Below are positions 8,879 through 17,951 of a stretch of 64,000 bases of DNA, in pieces; positions within the stretch are counted from its first letter, which is position 1, and the number at the start of each line of letters is the position of its first letter. The translations under genes were made by a program, and so were the position numbers. This DNA is from Branchiibius cervicis (lineage in GTDB: Bacteria > Actinomycetota > Actinomycetes > Actinomycetales > Dermatophilaceae): positions 992,001-1,056,000 of the forward strand of contig NZ_JBHSWJ010000002.1 in the NCBI RefSeq assembly GCF_042661605.1, read 5' to 3'. The notes under the pieces were generated by a model. The model made no database searches. It was not told the DNA's origin and saw nothing but the letters and a program-made list of their open reading frames with translations.

Positions 8879-10417
8879 TCATGGAGTGCCGACCGGCACT
8901 CCCACGGGGGATGTAGAGGGACGGATGGTTTCGGTGCGGCCGGACCGCCACGCGGCTGCGAGCAGGGCGGCGGCGCCGAGGAGCAGCACGCCCGGGACGA
9001 CCCATCGCCAGAACCGGTGTTCGGCTTGCGCCGACGCGAAGTCGTTGAGCGCGGCGGTGGCCGTTGCGACGTACGTCGGAGCCACCACCCAGGTGTTACC
9101 GGGCAGCGTGAACGTGCGCGCCGTGTCCAACCCTCCGCCGGAGATCGTGTCGATGACGCGACGATCGTCGGAGGCATCGAGCAACTGCCCGTCGACGGAG
9201 TATGCGGTCACCTGGCCGCTCAGCGACTCGGTCAGCGCGAACGGGCCGGGATTGCGCTCGGCGACGACGCCGACCGGGAGGCGCCCACCGTTGAGAAGCG
9301 CCACCTCGCTGAGGGTCGCGGTGCGTTTGATGTCCGAGGGCGTGGCATCGCTGCGCAGGACGCGGGCGGTCACCCCGTCGTGGACGACGCTGCCGGCGTC
9401 CGCCACGGCGACCTGCGTGGGATGGCCGTCGATGACCATTCGCATGGTGGTCCCGTGTAGTTCCGCGGTGCCGATCCGATCCCCACTCGCCCCCACGATC
9501 GGTGCCGATGCCGGCAGGCTGACGGTCGGCGTACGCACCCCGATCATCAACGCGACGGAGGCGATGGCGCACCCGGCCGCGGCCGCCACCTTGATCCGGC
9601 GGCTGGCAGCAGCGCCTGGGCGGTGGGCCTGCGGCCAGAAGATGATCAGGAGCATGGGTACGACGTACGCCGTCCAGGCGAGCACCTCGATGAGCCGCGG
9701 ATCGGCCGGGATTCCGAGAACCCCGGTGAGTACGGCGCCCCGCACCGAACCGTTCGGAGCCAGCCAGGCCAGATCGAGGGTGCGTTGCTGTCCTGCGTTG
9801 AGCCACCCGGCTTCGTGGGCGGTGCGCAGTGCGGACACCAGCAGGCCGGCGGCCACGAGCACGAGGAAGACGCTGGTGTACTTGAAGAACTTGGCCAGGT
9901 TCAGCTTCACGCCGCCGGTGTACAGCCCGTAGCCGAGCCCGACGGCCGCGAGGATGCCCAGCACGGCGCCGGCCGCGGCGAACCAGGTGTTGCTGGCCGC
10001 GGAGAAGGTCGCCAGGAGGAAGACGGAGGTCTCGAAACCCTCTTTGAGGACCGCGAGGAAGGCCATCAGCACCAGCGCGCGGGAGGTCCCTGAGGCCAGC
10101 GCGTCGCTGGCGGCCGTCTCCAGTTCACGCTTCATCCCCCGGGCGTGTTTGGCCATCCACAGGATCATCGTCGTGACCAACACCACGGCGATGGCGTTGA
10201 TGATCGACTCCATGCCCTCCTGGGCGGCCTGCGGCAGGCTGCTCTCGATCACGCTCAGCACGACGCCGACCAGGATGCTGAGGGTGACCGCGGCTCCGAC
10301 GCCGATCCACATCGGGCGCAACGGCTGACCGTTGCGCTTCAGGAAGGTGGCCACGATGCTGACGATCAGCGCTGCTTCGAGCCCCTCGCGGAGGCCGATG
10401 ATGAACGTCGCCAGCAC
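8879..10417 (-). CDS. efeU: FTR1-family iron permease EfeU with a long C-terminal extracytoplasmic part
   Basis: The gene encodes 512 residues from a GTG at 10417 with AGGAG about nine bases upstream; a longer frame to 10579 would run through the IdeR boxes. Residues 1-280 are the FTR1 permease with about seven membrane segments and the two iron-binding motifs REGLEA (residues 11-16) and KEGFET (near 121). After a further membrane helix, residues about 300-490 form a soluble, probably external domain, and a final helix closes near 500. Simple EfeU proteins are about 280 residues, so this is an extended version. It leads the efeUOB operon and imports iron from EfeO. The function of the extra domain is not evident. 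Confidence 0.93.
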   Translation of the reverse strand: MLATFIIGLREGLEAALIVSIVATFLKRNGQPLRPMWIGVGAAVTLSILVGVVLSVIESSLPQAAQEGMESIINAIAVVLVTTMILWMAKHARGMKRELETAASDALASGTSRALVLMAFLAVLKEGFETSVFLLATFSAASNTWFAAAGAVLGILAAVGLGYGLYTGGVKLNLAKFFKYTSVFLVLVAAGLLVSALRTAHEAGWLNAGQQRTLDLAWLAPNGSVRGAVLTGVLGIPADPRLIEVLAWTAYVVPMLLIIFWPQAHRPGAAASRRIKVAAAAGCAIASVALMIGVRTPTVSLPASAPIVGASGDRIGTAELHGTTMRMVIDGHPTQVAVADAGSVVHDGVTARVLRSDATPSDIKRTATLSEVALLNGGRLPVGVVAERNPGPFALTESLSGQVTAYSVDGQLLDASDDRRVIDTISGGGLDTARTFTLPGNTWVVAPTYVATATAALNDFASAQAEHRFWRWVVPGVLLLGAAALLAAAWRSGRTETIRPSTSPVGVPVGTP

Positions 10418-10445
10418 GTCGACCCGACTCCTACCGTTCGCCTTC

Positions 10446-10464
10446 TGAGGGTTGCCTAACCGAT
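10446..10464. promoter_or_regulatory. IdeR/DtxR-like box 1 upstream of efeU
   Basis: These 19 bases match the actinobacterial iron box TTAGGTTAGCCTAACCTAA at 14 of 19 positions without gaps. It is one base away from a second box. Placement 29 bases before the efeU start suggests iron-dependent repression of efeUOB. Confidence 0.55.
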
Positions 10465-10465
10465 C

Positions 10466-10484
10466 TGAGGTTAGCCGTACCTGA
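10466..10484. promoter_or_regulatory. IdeR/DtxR-like box 2 upstream of efeU
   Basis: These 19 bases match the iron-box consensus at 15 of 19 positions, with the core AGGTTAGCC intact. Centre-to-centre spacing to box 1 is 20 bases, about two helical turns, so two repressor dimers could bind on one face of the DNA. Confidence 0.65.
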
Positions 10485-10556
10485 CTGCGGCGTCCAATGA
10501 ACCCAAGAACCAACACGAAGTTGGTCCGAAGGCCTGCGACAGGCGATGCTTGACCC

Positions 10557-12259
10557 GTGAACGATGCGGCCCCCTCCACGTTGCTGGAGTCCCTGGTCGG
10601 GTTGCGTCGTGCCGTCGTGGAGGTGCGGTTGCCGCTGCAGATCGACGGGGTGCAGGAGGCGCGGCGGCAGTCCGAGGAATTGACCGCCCAACTCGACGAC
10701 TACCTGATCCCACGCGCGAGCGCATTGGACGCCCCCTGCTGGCCGTTGTCGGCGGTTCCACCGGTGCCGGCAAGTCGACGCTGGTCAACTCGATCCTGGG
10801 CCACCAGGTCGCCGCGGCCGGGGTGCTGCGGCCTACGACCCGGGCTTCCACGCTGATCCACCATCCCGGGGATGTCGAATGGTTCTCCGGCACCCGGGTG
10901 CTCCCCGGCCTGGCGAGAACGACCGGGGGTTCGGCCGAATCGGCGGACCCGCGCACGGTCCGACTGGTGGCGGACGATTCGCTGCCGCAGGGGCTGGCCA
11001 TTCTCGATGCGCCGGATATCGATTCCGTGGTGGAAGCCAACCGCGACCTGGCCCGGCAGTTGTTGGGCGCTGCCGATCTGTGGATCTTCGTGACGACCGC
11101 CGCGCGCTACGCGGACGCCGTGCCGTGGCAGTTGTTGCACCAGGCGGTGGCTCGCGGCACGTCGGTTGCCGTTGTGCTCAACCGGGTTCCCAACGGTGCC
11201 ATGGCCGAGGTGCGCGCCGATCTGGCCGGGATGTTGCGGGACAACGGTCTGGGACAGTCGCCGGTTTTCGCGGTCGGGGAGGTGCCCTTGATCGACGGGC
11301 TGCTGCCCGCCTCGGAGATCTCCCGGATCCAAAGCTGGCTGCAGTCACTGGCCGCCGACGCCTTCGCCCGCAACGTGGTGATCCGGCGAACCCTGGACGG
11401 CGCTCTGGATTCCCTCGGCGGCCGGATCGAGCAGCTGGACCTGGCGCTGGCCGCCCAGGAGGTAGCCACGGGGAGTCTGCGCGGGGCGGTCGACACGGCG
11501 TACGACACCGCTCTTACCCAGGTGGGCGAAGGCATGCGGGACGGGACGTTGCTGCGTGGCGAGGTGCTCGCGCGCTGGCAGGAGTTCGTCGGAACGGGGG
11601 AGTTGCTGCGGCAACTGGACGCCGGTGTCAGCCGCATGCGTGATCGGGTGGGTGGTTTTCTGCGCGGCAAATCGACCCCGCCGGCCACCGAACAACTGGG
11701 CGAGGCACTCCAGGACGGTGTCGCCGCGCTGATCCTGTCCGGTGGAACATCGGCGCCGGCCACGGCGGTCCGCGCGTGGCGACTGATTCCGGGCGGTGCC
11801 GCCCTGGCCGACGCCAACCCCGCCCTGGCGCACCCTTCCGAGCAGTTCACCGCCGCCACCCAGCGGCTGGTGCGCGACTGGCAGAACGGGCTGTTGGACC
11901 TGGTGCGCTCGCAGGCCGGCAACAAACGCATGACGGCTCGGTTCCTGGCCTTCGGGGTCAACGGCATCGCGGTCCTTCTGATGCTGGTGACCTTTTCCGC
12001 GACAGCCGGCCTGACGGGCGCCGAGGTGGGTATCGCCGGCGGCTCGGCGGTGGTTGCCCAACGGCTCCTGGAGGCCGTCTTCGGCGACCAAGCAGTCCGC
12101 AACCTGTCCGAGATGGCGCGCAAGGACCTGCTGGAACGCGTCGGGGCTCTCTACGACAGCGAGGCGGCCCGGTTGATCGCCCCCGTCCAGGACGAGGACA
12201 TCACGACCGTGCGACACGACCTCACCGCAGCGACCAAGGCAGTGCAAGCGAGCAGATGA
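10557..12259 (+). CDS. dynamin-like membrane GTPase, first of a coupled pair, frameshifted
   Basis: About 567 residues from a GTG at 10557. One C is missing from the CCCCC run at 10732-10736; the repaired frame leads straight into the P-loop VVGGSTGAGKSTL near residue 64. Further G-motifs are a threonine-bearing switch (PTTRAST), a G3-like LDAPDID and a G4-like NRVP in place of NKxD. The C-terminal half is helical, and a hydrophobic segment near residues 465-500 (FLAFGVNGIAVLLMLVTF) suggests a membrane anchor. This fits bacterial dynamin-like GTPases; their roles include membrane remodelling and septation (DynA/DynB in Streptomyces). Its stop overlaps the next gene's start (ATGA), so the two proteins are probably made together. 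Confidence 0.8.
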
Positions 12260-13907
12260 CTACTACGGATCAACTGAACCGGCGCGGGTTCGCAGCGATG
12301 GACGACACGCAGGTCCGCGATCGCAGCAACGCCCTGCGTCAGGCCGTCACCGCCAGCGCCGGCATTCTGCCCGACGCCGATCTGGAGTCCGCCCGCGCGG
12401 TACTGGACAAGGTCGGTCAGCGGACCGCCATCGGAGGCTCGCGGACCGTCGTCGCATTGGCCGGCGCTACCGGCAGTGGCAAGTCATCGTTGTTCAATGC
12501 CCTTGCAGCAGAGCCGGTTTCGCGGATCGGAGCTCGTCGTCCGACGACGTCGCGACCCACCGCCGCAGTGTGGGGCGACGACTCGGCAGGACCGTTGCTG
12601 GACTGGCTCGGAGTAGCCGCCCGGCACCGGGTACCGGCCGACGACCGGTTCGCCGACCTGCTCGACGGGCTGGTGCTGCTGGACCTGCCCGATTTCGACT
12701 CCCGGGTGCCGGCTCACCGCCGCGAGGCCGACCGGGTGCTCGAGCGGGCGGACGTTTTCGTGTGGGTGACCGATCCGCAGAAGTACGCCGACGCACTGTT
12801 ACACGACGAGTACGTGCGCACCCTGGCCGCCCGGCGGGCGCGCACGGTGGCCGTGCTGAATCAGGTCGACCGGTTGGACGTCGAGAGCGCTGAGGCGTGC
12901 GCCGAGGACCTGCACCGCCTGCTGGTCGCCGACGGCATCGGTTCCGTGGAGGTCGTTCAGACCTCGGCCGTGGAAGGTCGCGGCATCGACGACCTCGCCG
13001 CTCGCATCGGAGCAGTCGTCCAGGAGCACAATGCGGCCGAACGCCGACTGGTCGGTGACCTGGCCAGTGCGGCGGCCCGGTTGCAGCCCCTGGTCGGCGG
13101 CCAAGAACCCGAGTTGTCCCAGGGCAGCACGGAACTGGTGTCTGCCCTGTCCAAAGCAGCGGGAGTGCCCGCAGTGGTGGATGCGGTCCGTCGGGACTAC
13201 CAACGCGAAGCGAGCAAATCGGGGGCTGGCCGCTGACCCGGTGGGTCGCGCGCCTGCGCCGCTCGCCACTGGACCGGCTGCACCTGCAGGATGTGGTGTC
13301 CGACCGGATCGGTCGCACCGAGGCCAAACGACTGCTCGGCCGTACCTCGCTGCCGGAACCGACGGCGGCGGCCAAAGCCGAGGTCGACCTGGCGGCGCAT
13401 CACCTGGTCCACGAGGCCAGCGCGGGCCTTCCGGCAGCCTGGGCGCAGCGGATCGCCGATGAGGCGGATCCGCGATCGGCCGATCTGCGCGATGCGTTGG
13501 ACCAGGCCGTTCTTGGCACGGACATCAGCGCCCGCCGCCCGAATTGGTGGGCCATCGTCTCGGCGGTCCAGTGGGCGGCCTTCGCCGTGTTGGTCGCCGC
13601 AGTGGTGTGGCTGCTGGCCGTAGCCGTGCTGGGATTGATCAACCTGAGCATCGACGTACCCCGATGGTTGGGTGTCCCTGCTCCGTTCTGGCTGGCCGGC
13701 GGGGGAGCCCTCGTCGGGATGATCACCGCCGTGTTGTCGCGCTGGCTGGCCGGCATCGGCGCCCGGCGCCGTGCCGCGGCCACCGACCGCCGCCTGCGCG
13801 CCGCGATCGAGCAGGTTGCCGAGCAGGAGGTTCTCGCCCCGGTTCGCGAGGTCCTGGACACCCATCGCACGGTGCGCGAGAACCTCGCCAGAGCCGCGAG
13901 CGAATAG
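12256..13907 (+). CDS. dynamin-like membrane GTPase (YfjP-type), second of the pair, frameshifted
   Basis: About 550 residues. The start overlaps the first GTPase's stop by four bases. The P-loop LAGATGSGKSSLFN lies near residues 69-80, the G3 motif LDLPDFDS near 137 and the G4 motif NQVD near 200, so the GTP-binding set is complete. The frame breaks in the GGGGG run at 13221-13225; adding one G continues into GGWPLTRWVARLRRSPLDRL, a stretch typical of this family, and on to two membrane helices near residues 430-500. The C-terminal tail is basic and helical. Without repair it would look like a truncated soluble GTPase plus an orphan membrane protein. The partner is almost certainly the preceding gene's product. 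Confidence 0.82.
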
Positions 13908-13916
13908 CCCCCGTCG

Positions 13917-13961
13917 TTATCCACAAGCCGTCGCGCGTTGTCCACACAGCGCGTGACGGCT
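13917..13961. promoter_or_regulatory. two DnaA-box-like sites, one in the loop of a hairpin
   Basis: TTATCCACA lies at 13917-13925 and TTGTCCACA at 13938-13946, both close to consensus DnaA boxes. The second sits in the 12-base loop of an inverted repeat with 12-base arms (13926-13937 and 13950-13961, one mismatch). The hairpin could also end transcription of the GTPase pair. It lies 73 bases before ssb. Confidence 0.45.
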
Positions 13962-14033
13962 CTGGTTCGGCCCGGTCCACGGACACACGCTGGACCCCAT
14001 CGCGCGCACCGGCGCGCAACAGAGGAGTCAGCG

Positions 14034-14558
14034 ATGAACAAGACAACAGTGACGATCTGCGGCCGCCTGGTCGCCGACCCGGAGCTGCGCCAGACGAGCA
14101 AGGGCGACGTCGCCAACATGCGGATCGCGGTCAACGAACGCAGACGTGAGGCCGATGGCGGGTACGCCGACGGGAAGTCCAGCTTCTACTCCGTGTCCGC
14201 CTGGGGCGAGTTGGGCGGTGAAGTGATGCAGTGCCTGCGCAAGGGCAATTGCGTCGTCGTCCACGGCACCCTTCGGGTGAACACCTTCCCATCGGACGGC
14301 CGCAACCTCGAGCGGGTCGAAGTGACCGCCGAGCACATCGGACCAGACCTGCGGTTCGGCACGGCGTTCTACCGACCGCGTCCGCGTAGCGGCCGTACCG
14401 CCGACAACCCGGCGGCGGGGCAGCAGGCTGCCGGTGCCTGGCAAGGTCGGCAGGTCACCGAGCGGGCGCACGAGGAGGAGTACACCGGCGCGTACGACGT
14501 GGTGGACGGAGCCGCGGACCCTGCCGACGGGCGCGAACCGGCGAGCATCGGCACCTGA
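14034..14558 (+). CDS. ssb: single-stranded DNA-binding protein
   Basis: The gene encodes 174 residues with a strong AGAGGAG site six bases before the ATG. Residues 3-112 form an OB-fold typical of SSB (TVTICGRLVADPELRQT, FYSVSAWGELG, VVVHGTLRVNTF). The rest is a flexible, charged tail. It does not end in the acidic DDDxPF tip found on the principal SSB of many bacteria, so this may be a secondary SSB that does not recruit the usual partners; the main ssb is often next to rpsF and rpsR, which are not here. It is a single gene closed by a strong terminator. Confidence 0.88.
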   Translation: MNKTTVTICGRLVADPELRQTSKGDVANMRIAVNERRREADGGYADGKSSFYSVSAWGELGGEVMQCLRKGNCVVVHGTLRVNTFPSDGRNLERVEVTAEHIGPDLRFGTAFYRPRPRSGRTADNPAAGQQAAGAWQGRQVTERAHEEEYTGAYDVVDGAADPADGREPASIGT

Positions 14559-14561
14559 CCG

Positions 14562-14600
14562 AGCTGGCTCCGGGCGGCTGCGCGCCGCCCGGAGCCAGCT
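14562..14600. terminator. strong hairpin terminator after ssb
   Basis: A perfect 17-bp GC-rich stem (14562-14578 with 14584-14600) with a five-base loop begins three bases after the ssb stop. No T-run follows, as is usual in high-GC actinobacteria. The 171 bases from here to ettA show no gene or clear promoter. Confidence 0.8.
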
Positions 14601-14771
14601 GCCGGTTGCGCCCGGCCGACCGATGAGCCCGACGCGTCCGGCCGTGTGAATGCGGAAATGGTCAGGTCGACCGGCCGCCCGTTGGCGGCACCGGCGGTAC
14701 GCCGATGCTGGACGCCGACGACCGCTGATTCTCGATTGGGTGAGCGCGTGGCGGCCCGATAGCCTTGCGGC

Positions 14772-16454
14772 ATGGCCGAGTTCATCTACACCATGACCAA
14801 GGCGCGTAAGGCCGTTGGCGACAAGCTGATCCTCGACGACGTCAGCATGTCGTTCTACCCCGGCGCCAAGATCGGCGTCGTGGGGCCGAACGGCGCCGGT
14901 AAGTCCACCATCCTGAAGATCATGGCCGGCCTGGACCAGCCCTCCAACGGTGAAGCCCGCCTGAGCCCCGGCTACAGCGTCGGGATCCTGTTGCAGGAGC
15001 CGCCGCTGAACGAGGAGAAGGACGTTCGCGGCAACGTCGAGGAGGGGATGGGCCAGATCAAGGCCGACCTCGACCGTTTCAACGAGATCTCAGCACTGAT
15101 GGCCGATCCGGACGCCGACTTCGACGCGCTGATGGCCGAGATGGGAACGCTGCAGGAGAAGATCGACGCCGCCGACGCCTGGGACCTGGATTCCCAGATC
15201 GAGCAGGCCATGGATGCGTTGCAGTGCCCGCCCGGAGATGCCGACGTCACGGTGCTGTCCGGTGGTGAACGCCGCCGCGTGGCTCTGGCCAAGCTGCTGC
15301 TGTCCAAGCCGGACCTGCTCCTGCTGGACGAGCCCACCAACCACCTGGACGCCGAGTCGGTGAACTGGCTGGAACAACACCTGGCCGCCTACCCGGGCAC
15401 CGTGTTGGCCGTGACCCACGACCGGTACTTCCTGGACCACGTCGCGCAATGGATCGCCGAGGTGGACCGCGGCCGGCTGTACCCCTACGAAGGCAACTAC
15501 TCCACGTACCTGCAGAAGAAGGAAGAACGCCTTCAGGTGCAGGGTAAGAAGGACGCCAAACTGGCCAAGCGCCTGCGGGATGAGCTGGAGTGGGTGCGCT
15601 CCAACGCCAAGGCCCGCCAGACCAAGAGCAAGGCCCGGCTGGCCCGCTACGAGGAGATGGCCGCCGAAGCCGACCGGACCCGCAAACTGGACTTCGAGGA
15701 GATCCAGATCCCGCCGGGTCCGCGCCTGGGCTCCCAGGTCATCGAGGTTGACGACTTGCGCAAGGGCTTCGGCGAGCGGGTCCTGATCGACGGGTTGTCC
15801 TTCAGCCTGCCGCGCAACGGCATCGTCGGTGTGATCGGTCCGAACGGTGTCGGTAAGACCACGCTGTTCAAGACCATCGTCGGCCTGGAAGAACCGGACT
15901 CCGGCACCGTCAAGGTCGGTGACACGGTGCAGATCAGTTACGTCGACCAGAACCGCGCCGGCATCGATCCGGACAAGTCGCTGTGGGAGGTCGTGTCCGA
16001 CGGACTGGACCACATCGTCGTCGGTAAGGTCGAAATCCCCTCTCGTGCTTACGTTTCGCAGTTCGGCTTCAAGGGTCCGGATCAGCAGAAGAAGGCCGGG
16101 GTGCTGTCCGGTGGCGAGCGCAACCGGCTCAACCTCGCACTGACGCTGAAGCAGGGCGGCAACCTGTTGCTGTTGGACGAGCCCACCAACGACCTGGACG
16201 TCGAGACCCTCGGGTCATTGGAGAACGCACTTCTGGCGTTCCCCGGTTGCGCGGTCGTGATCAGCCACGACCGGTGGTTCCTCGACCGCGTGGCCACGCA
16301 CATCCTGGCCTACGAGGGCACCGATGAGGACCCGTCGAAGTGGTACTGGTTCGAGGGCAACTTCGAGGCGTACGAGGAGAACAAGATCGAGCGCCTGGGT
16401 CCGGAGGCAGCGCGCCCGCACCGGGTGACGCACCGCAAGCTCACGCGCGACTGA
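14772..16454 (+). CDS. ettA: energy-dependent translational throttle protein EttA (ABC-F)
   Basis: The gene encodes 560 residues, the expected length for EttA. There are two ABC ATPase domains: Walker A GPNGAGKST near residue 38 with signature LSGGERRR and Walker B LLLLDEPTNHLD near 185, then a second set GPNGVGKTT near 357, LSGGERNR and LLLLDEPTNDLD. The charged linker near residues 245-310 (the interdomain arm) contacts the ribosomal P-site tRNA in the E. coli protein. There are no membrane segments, as for all ABC-F proteins. EttA gates the first elongation step according to energy charge. It is a single gene with no evident Shine-Dalgarno; the bases before ATG read CCTTGCGGC. Confidence 0.95.
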   Translation: MAEFIYTMTKARKAVGDKLILDDVSMSFYPGAKIGVVGPNGAGKSTILKIMAGLDQPSNGEARLSPGYSVGILLQEPPLNEEKDVRGNVEEGMGQIKADLDRFNEISALMADPDADFDALMAEMGTLQEKIDAADAWDLDSQIEQAMDALQCPPGDADVTVLSGGERRRVALAKLLLSKPDLLLLDEPTNHLDAESVNWLEQHLAAYPGTVLAVTHDRYFLDHVAQWIAEVDRGRLYPYEGNYSTYLQKKEERLQVQGKKDAKLAKRLRDELEWVRSNAKARQTKSKARLARYEEMAAEADRTRKLDFEEIQIPPGPRLGSQVIEVDDLRKGFGERVLIDGLSFSLPRNGIVGVIGPNGVGKTTLFKTIVGLEEPDSGTVKVGDTVQISYVDQNRAGIDPDKSLWEVVSDGLDHIVVGKVEIPSRAYVSQFGFKGPDQQKKAGVLSGGERNRLNLALTLKQGGNLLLLDEPTNDLDVETLGSLENALLAFPGCAVVISHDRWFLDRVATHILAYEGTDEDPSKWYWFEGNFEAYEENKIERLGPEAARPHRVTHRKLTRD

Positions 16455-16464
16455 CGATGGCCGG

Positions 16465-17457
16465 CTAAAGGTCGTAGCGGCTCTTGGCGGTGTCCTGCTT
16501 GATGCGCACCATCCCCTCCTGCGCCACGGTGCACGCCAGGGTGCCGTCCTGGGCGAAGATCTTGCCGATCCCCAGCCCACGGCCACCGGAGGCGGAGGGT
16601 GACTCCTGGGTGTAGAGCACCCACTCGTCGATCCGGGCCGGGCGATGGAACCACATCGAATGGTCAAGGCTCGCGGGTCGCAGCCGCTTGTCGGCCCAGA
16701 CCAGACCGTGGCGGCGCAGCACTGGCTCCAGCAGCGTGTAGTCGCTGGCGTAGGCCAGGACCGCGGCGTGGATCAGCGGATCGTCCGGCAACGGTTCGAC
16801 GGCTTTCATCCACACGTTCTGGCCGGCGTAGTGCTGCCGACCGGGTTTGAAGTACAACGCTCCCTCGACCGTTCGCACGTCGACGGCTCGGTTGATCCAA
16901 TGGTCGACGGCGGGGTGCATGCCGGCCAGCCCGTCGAGTTCCTCCTTGGCGGTCCACACCCGCTCGGGGTCCGGCACCGCGGGCATCGGCGCTTGGTGGT
17001 CCAGGCCCTCTGCCGGTTCCTGGAACGACAACGTCCCGGACAGGATGGTCTGGCCGCCCTGGAGAGCGTGAACCCGCCGTTGGGAGAAGGAATTGCCGTC
17101 GCGCAGGTTCTCCACGGCGAAGTTGATCGGAGCCGATGAGTCACCGGGCCGGATGAAATACGCGTGCAGGCTGTGGATCCGCCGATCGGGCAGCCCGGCC
17201 CCTCGCACGCTGAGGCCACCGGCCATCACGGTTTGAGCCAGCACCTGGCCGCCGAACGCGCGCCGTTGCGGGGTGGGTTGGCTGGTGCCTACGAACAGTT
17301 CCATGTCGCGTTGCGACCCGTCGCTGAAGGCGCCGGTGGTGTCGCTGACCTCCAGCGACCAGCTGCCGGCCGGTTTGAGGTCGAGGACCTCGAGCAACTG
17401 CCGGAAGGTGTCGGCCGCGCTCGGGGCAGCGTCATCGGAAGGCGGTAGCGAACTCAC
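16465..17457 (-). CDS. tesB: acyl-CoA thioesterase II (TesB)
   Basis: The gene encodes 330 residues from a GTG at 17457; a longer frame to 17520 would enter the divergent gene. It has the double hot-dog fold of TesB: the N-terminal half contains RRAFGGQVLAQ and HSLHAYFIRPGD, the C-terminal half LDHSMWFHRP with the catalytic aspartate, and later the conserved threonine-containing segment. It hydrolyses acyl-CoA to free acid and CoA. It is convergent with ettA (10 bases apart) and divergent from a second, unrelated thioesterase 50 bases away. The start is weakly supported because no clear ribosome-binding site is visible. Confidence 0.9.
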   Translation of the reverse strand: MSSLPPSDDAAPSAADTFRQLLEVLDLKPAGSWSLEVSDTTGAFSDGSQRDMELFVGTSQPTPQRRAFGGQVLAQTVMAGGLSVRGAGLPDRRIHSLHAYFIRPGDSSAPINFAVENLRDGNSFSQRRVHALQGGQTILSGTLSFQEPAEGLDHQAPMPAVPDPERVWTAKEELDGLAGMHPAVDHWINRAVDVRTVEGALYFKPGRQHYAGQNVWMKAVEPLPDDPLIHAAVLAYASDYTLLEPVLRRHGLVWADKRLRPASLDHSMWFHRPARIDEWVLYTQESPSASGGRGLGIGKIFAQDGTLACTVAQEGMVRIKQDTAKSRYDL

Positions 17458-17507
17458 AGTCGCTGACTCTATCCAGGTCCAGGTCGACGCTTTGCAAGGA
17501 TGGACCC

Positions 17508-17951
17508 ATGCCTGACACACCGACCGTCGTGACCGTTGACCTGCGTTGGTCGGATCTGGACGCGTTGCGCCATGTCAACAACGTGCAATTCCTCAGGCTG
17601 CTCGAAGAAGCGCGGATCAAGGCCTTTCACGACTGGTTGGGCCCGGTGCGCCGATCGAACGGCCTGCTGGTCGCGCACGCGGAGATCGACTATCTGGATC
17701 AACTGCATTTCCGGGGTCAGGCGGTGGCGGTGCACTTGTGGGTCTCCCGGGTGGCCGGCGCGTCGTTCGACACCAGTTACGAGCTCTACGACTCGCCGGA
17801 ACCGGAGGCGCGCCTGTGTGCCCGGGCGCTGACGACCCAGGTCGCCTTCGACATGACCGATCAGAAGCCGGTCCGGATCCCCGATGATCTGCGCGAGATT
17901 CTGAACTCCCGCAGCGGGGCGCCCGTGCCGATGAAGCGGCGCGGGGCATGA
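17508..17951 (+). CDS. 4HBT-type hot-dog acyl-CoA thioesterase
   Basis: The gene encodes 147 residues and a single hot-dog domain. RWSDLDALRHVNNVQFLRLLEEAR near the N-terminus is the classic 4-hydroxybenzoyl-CoA thioesterase signature, with the catalytic aspartate in the DxDxxxHVNN motif. An AAGGA site precedes the ATG. It faces tesB across a short divergent promoter region, so this locus makes two thioesterases of different folds. The stop overlaps the start of the next gene by four bases, which suggests a shared transcript. The substrate is unknown; relatives act on short or aromatic acyl-CoAs. Confidence 0.85.
   Translation: MPDTPTVVTVDLRWSDLDALRHVNNVQFLRLLEEARIKAFHDWLGPVRRSNGLLVAHAEIDYLDQLHFRGQAVAVHLWVSRVAGASFDTSYELYDSPEPEARLCARALTTQVAFDMTDQKPVRIPDDLREILNSRSGAPVPMKRRGA

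Noticed and set aside
14601..14771. Promoter or small RNA between the ssb terminator and ettA
   Set aside because: No -10/-35 pair or stable hairpin stands out; the spacer is left unassigned.
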